DNA from: Linaria vulgaris
Lineage: Eukaryota > Streptophyta > Magnoliopsida > Lamiales > Plantaginaceae
Assembly: GCA_948329865.1 (NCBI GenBank)
Contig: OX415249.1
Coordinates: 69,671,395 to 69,735,394, forward strand
Reading direction: 5' to 3'
DNA length: 64,000 bases
A program made the translations under genes and the position numbers. Under the pieces are notes generated by a model. The model saw only the letters and a program-made list of their open reading frames with translations, was not told the origin of the DNA and searched no databases. This document shows positions 62,036-64,000 of the stretch, piece by piece (the first letter of the stretch is position 1; each line of letters opens with the position of its first letter).

Positions 62036-62802
62036 CTAATTTACCCTGGTGCTATTCCTCTTGCCCCACCATTTCTTTCTTATCGTATCAGGCGAACCTT
62101 GTTCATTACCAAGCTTGTGAATAATCACCTTTGTTTCCCTCAGTCGTGTTCCATAATCTTTCTTCCAAGCCTCAAACATTTGTTTCAACTTGTGAAGCTC
62201 GTGATCCGGGTCCAAACTCGCCTCAACTTGACCCGATTTCACTTCTATCAAGAACCCCGCATCGTCTCCAAATACTTGGCTTCTTTGCTCAAACTCATCA
62301 GCCAACCGTTCAATCACACTTAAACCTCCAACACTGATTGATTGGGCTCTGTTGCTTTCTTGTACCCCAGTATTGCTACCCAAGTCCCACATGGACTCTA
62401 TCTCGTCATCGGAACTTCTCTGGGAACCTTCGAGAATGAGGCTCTTTCTGGCAATGCTAAGGCTAGACTGAAGTGATCTCATTTGTTTTTGCCACATTTC
62501 TTCCATGGACTTCATTTTTAGCTCGTATTCACACCAACGATTCTCATAATGTTGTAACCGTTGGTGAAGAATGTCATTCTCCTCTTCTTTTTCTCTAAGA
62601 GAAGCTTCGGCTTTAAGGACTCTACGTTGAAGTTCAGCAAGGAATGATGACTTCACAAGCGTCTCTTCTGGTTCGTTACCCTGAAATGCAATGTGAATGA
62701 CATAAATGACAACTCATGCATTGTAGAATGTTACACATCATGGACAAAAGTACGGCAAGAGGTTGCAAACCCCATAAACTTTTGTATGTGTTTGTGAGAG
62801 AG

Positions 62803-62845
<43 letters not shown>

Positions 62846-63661
62846 TCCAATGATCCAATATTATTTTTCTTCTTTTTAATAGAAATTACAGAAAATTGTT
62901 AGGTTGTGGTAATCTGTATTTTGGGCTGCGAGAAGGAAGAGCTAAACTCCATCGAAAGAATTACGCCCCAATATTTTAATCACCTAGTCGTGTACTGTAC
63001 AAAGCAATGCAAAAGAAAAGATCACTAAACAGTCTTAATTACCTTTCTTCCAGCAAAATGCAGCAATCCTATGTCTCCTGAGTATCTTCTGACCAACCAG
63101 CCGCGAATAACTAGAAAATCATAAAAACAAAGAATGGCAAAGCAAAGATGAACTCATGAATAGATGCACCACAAGTGTAGTGAAAATCAACATCAAATAT
63201 GCCAGAGTGATTGAGGTTTGCACAGGGGACAGAGTCATAAATTAGCTCACTAAATTTAAAATCTGAACAACGTGATGATATAAAATTAAAAGAATGATTG
63301 TTACCTGACTGTATCACAGTTGATGCCTCGTTTAACCTTGTGAACCTTTTTCTGCAAATTCTGGCTTTAATATGCTTCTGGATGGAAATAATTGCTTTAT
63401 ACTTTTGCAATAAGATTGCATATTCTTTCCTCGCCTTTTCACCGAGGACAACTGCATTGAAACTTTTCACGTCACAAAGAAATAGGTAAGGTAAGACAAA
63501 TGTCAAAGTAAGTTTGTCCAAGGAAACATACACGACTGCAGGTCGGCAATTCCCTTTCTTATTTTCTTGACATAGCAGCGAGCTCGATAACCTCTAAAGC
63601 ACCTTTGCACATGCAAAACTCCATGGAGAGTACAATTTCTTATTTCTTCAAGTATCCCTAT
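62036..63661 (-). CDS. Class VIII myosin, C-terminal part (gene continues beyond the right edge)
   Basis: Exons on the minus strand: 63661-63534, 63462-63305, 63110-63043 and 62680-62036 (stop); all junctions keep phase. The first two encode IQ motifs that bind calmodulin-like light chains (VLHVQRCFRGYRARCYVKKI; IISIQKHIKARICRKRF, then VIRGWLVRRY across the next junction). The last exon encodes a coiled coil (AELQRRVLKAEASLREKEEE), a Ser-rich linker, a second helical stretch and the tail ending KKWWGKRNSTRVN, diagnostic of plant myosin VIII (ATM1-like). Class VIII myosins are actin motors at plasmodesmata, plasma membrane and endosomes. The motor domain and first IQ motifs lie outside the window, upstream on the minus strand. 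No break was seen in the four exons. Confidence 0.93.
62794..62842. repeat. (GA)n microsatellite in a myosin intron
   Basis: A run of about 22 GA units with one GC interruption near 62805, inside the intron before the last myosin exon. Confidence 0.9.
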
Positions 63662-64000
63662 CTGGGAAAACAACAGGAAAAGCAAAGTATTACACCAACA
63701 GATTATCCATAAAACATGGACAAACTTAATTTCCTAAGTCAACTATACTACAATGAGAAGCTAAAAAATCATTGGTAGAGTGGTTAATTTTCTTGATACT
63801 TGTTTTTGTTCCAAAATCTTGAAGGTAGAATAACCAGAATACTTTCAGGTATTGTTTCCAGAAACAGTAGCAATTTTATCTTGTGTTCACTAGTAAAAAA
63901 AATCAGTTGAACTGCAATTGCAGAAAAGTATAATAAGCTCCTAGACATTGAGAATTCAGCTTTTCAAATTCATGCAATTTCCCGTGATGCAGGTAACAAA

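Overview
The window is nuclear DNA of a flowering plant, most likely a eudicot. It has AT-rich intergenic sequence, many GT-AG introns, four conserved plant genes, and dense layers of plant transposable elements. I cannot name the species from the sequence.

Host genes. (1) 10008-19308 (+): a complete plastid biotin carboxylase gene, the CAC2 subunit of heteromeric acetyl-CoA carboxylase. It has 16 coding exons whose phases close to a 539-residue protein, plus a 5' leader intron. (2) 23256-24588 (-): a two-exon, 406-residue F-box/leucine-rich-repeat protein of the At5g23340 type. (3) 40216-43053 (-): a four-exon, 438-residue DUF829/TMEM53-like alpha/beta-hydrolase-fold protein. (4) 62036-63661 (-): the last four exons of a class VIII myosin gene (IQ motifs, coiled coil, tail); its motor exons lie beyond the right edge. 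These are unrelated housekeeping genes. Nothing suggests that they are co-regulated.

Transposon layers, left to right. 0-2.57 kb: CACTA-like subterminal repeats. About 2.6-5.3 kb: a Mutator-type fragment with a SANT/Myb-like and a frameshifted GRF zinc-finger gene. 5.34-6.21 kb: a small inverted-repeat element. 6.6-9.5 kb: a 5'-truncated LINE that ends about 270 bp upstream of the biotin carboxylase leader. 21.5-22.3 kb: LINE scraps, including a tiny retroposed tail with a clear target-site duplication. 24.79-32.78 kb: an 8-kb MULE with ~230-bp terminal inverted repeats and an imperfect 9-bp target duplication. It carries a broken mudrA and an oppositely oriented GRF zinc-finger/transmembrane gene, and it is itself split by a solo LTR with a perfect 5-bp duplication. 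33.28-37.3 kb: a minus-strand LTR followed by a decayed gag-like region. 45.59-47.62 kb: four copies of a ~505-bp tandem repeat. 49.2-50.2 kb: an LTR related to the one at 33.3 kb but in opposite orientation. 51.5-60.6 kb: a minus-strand LINE broken by an LTR, by tandem TRIM elements, and by two related non-coding insertions. 60.8-61.6 kb: a GC-rich inverted-terminus element.

The least explained items are the recurrent GRF zinc-finger/hydrophobic-tail gene next to a terminus in two Mutator-type elements, the pair of related non-coding insertions in one LINE, and the 505-bp array. All are read by eye; no similarity searches were run.
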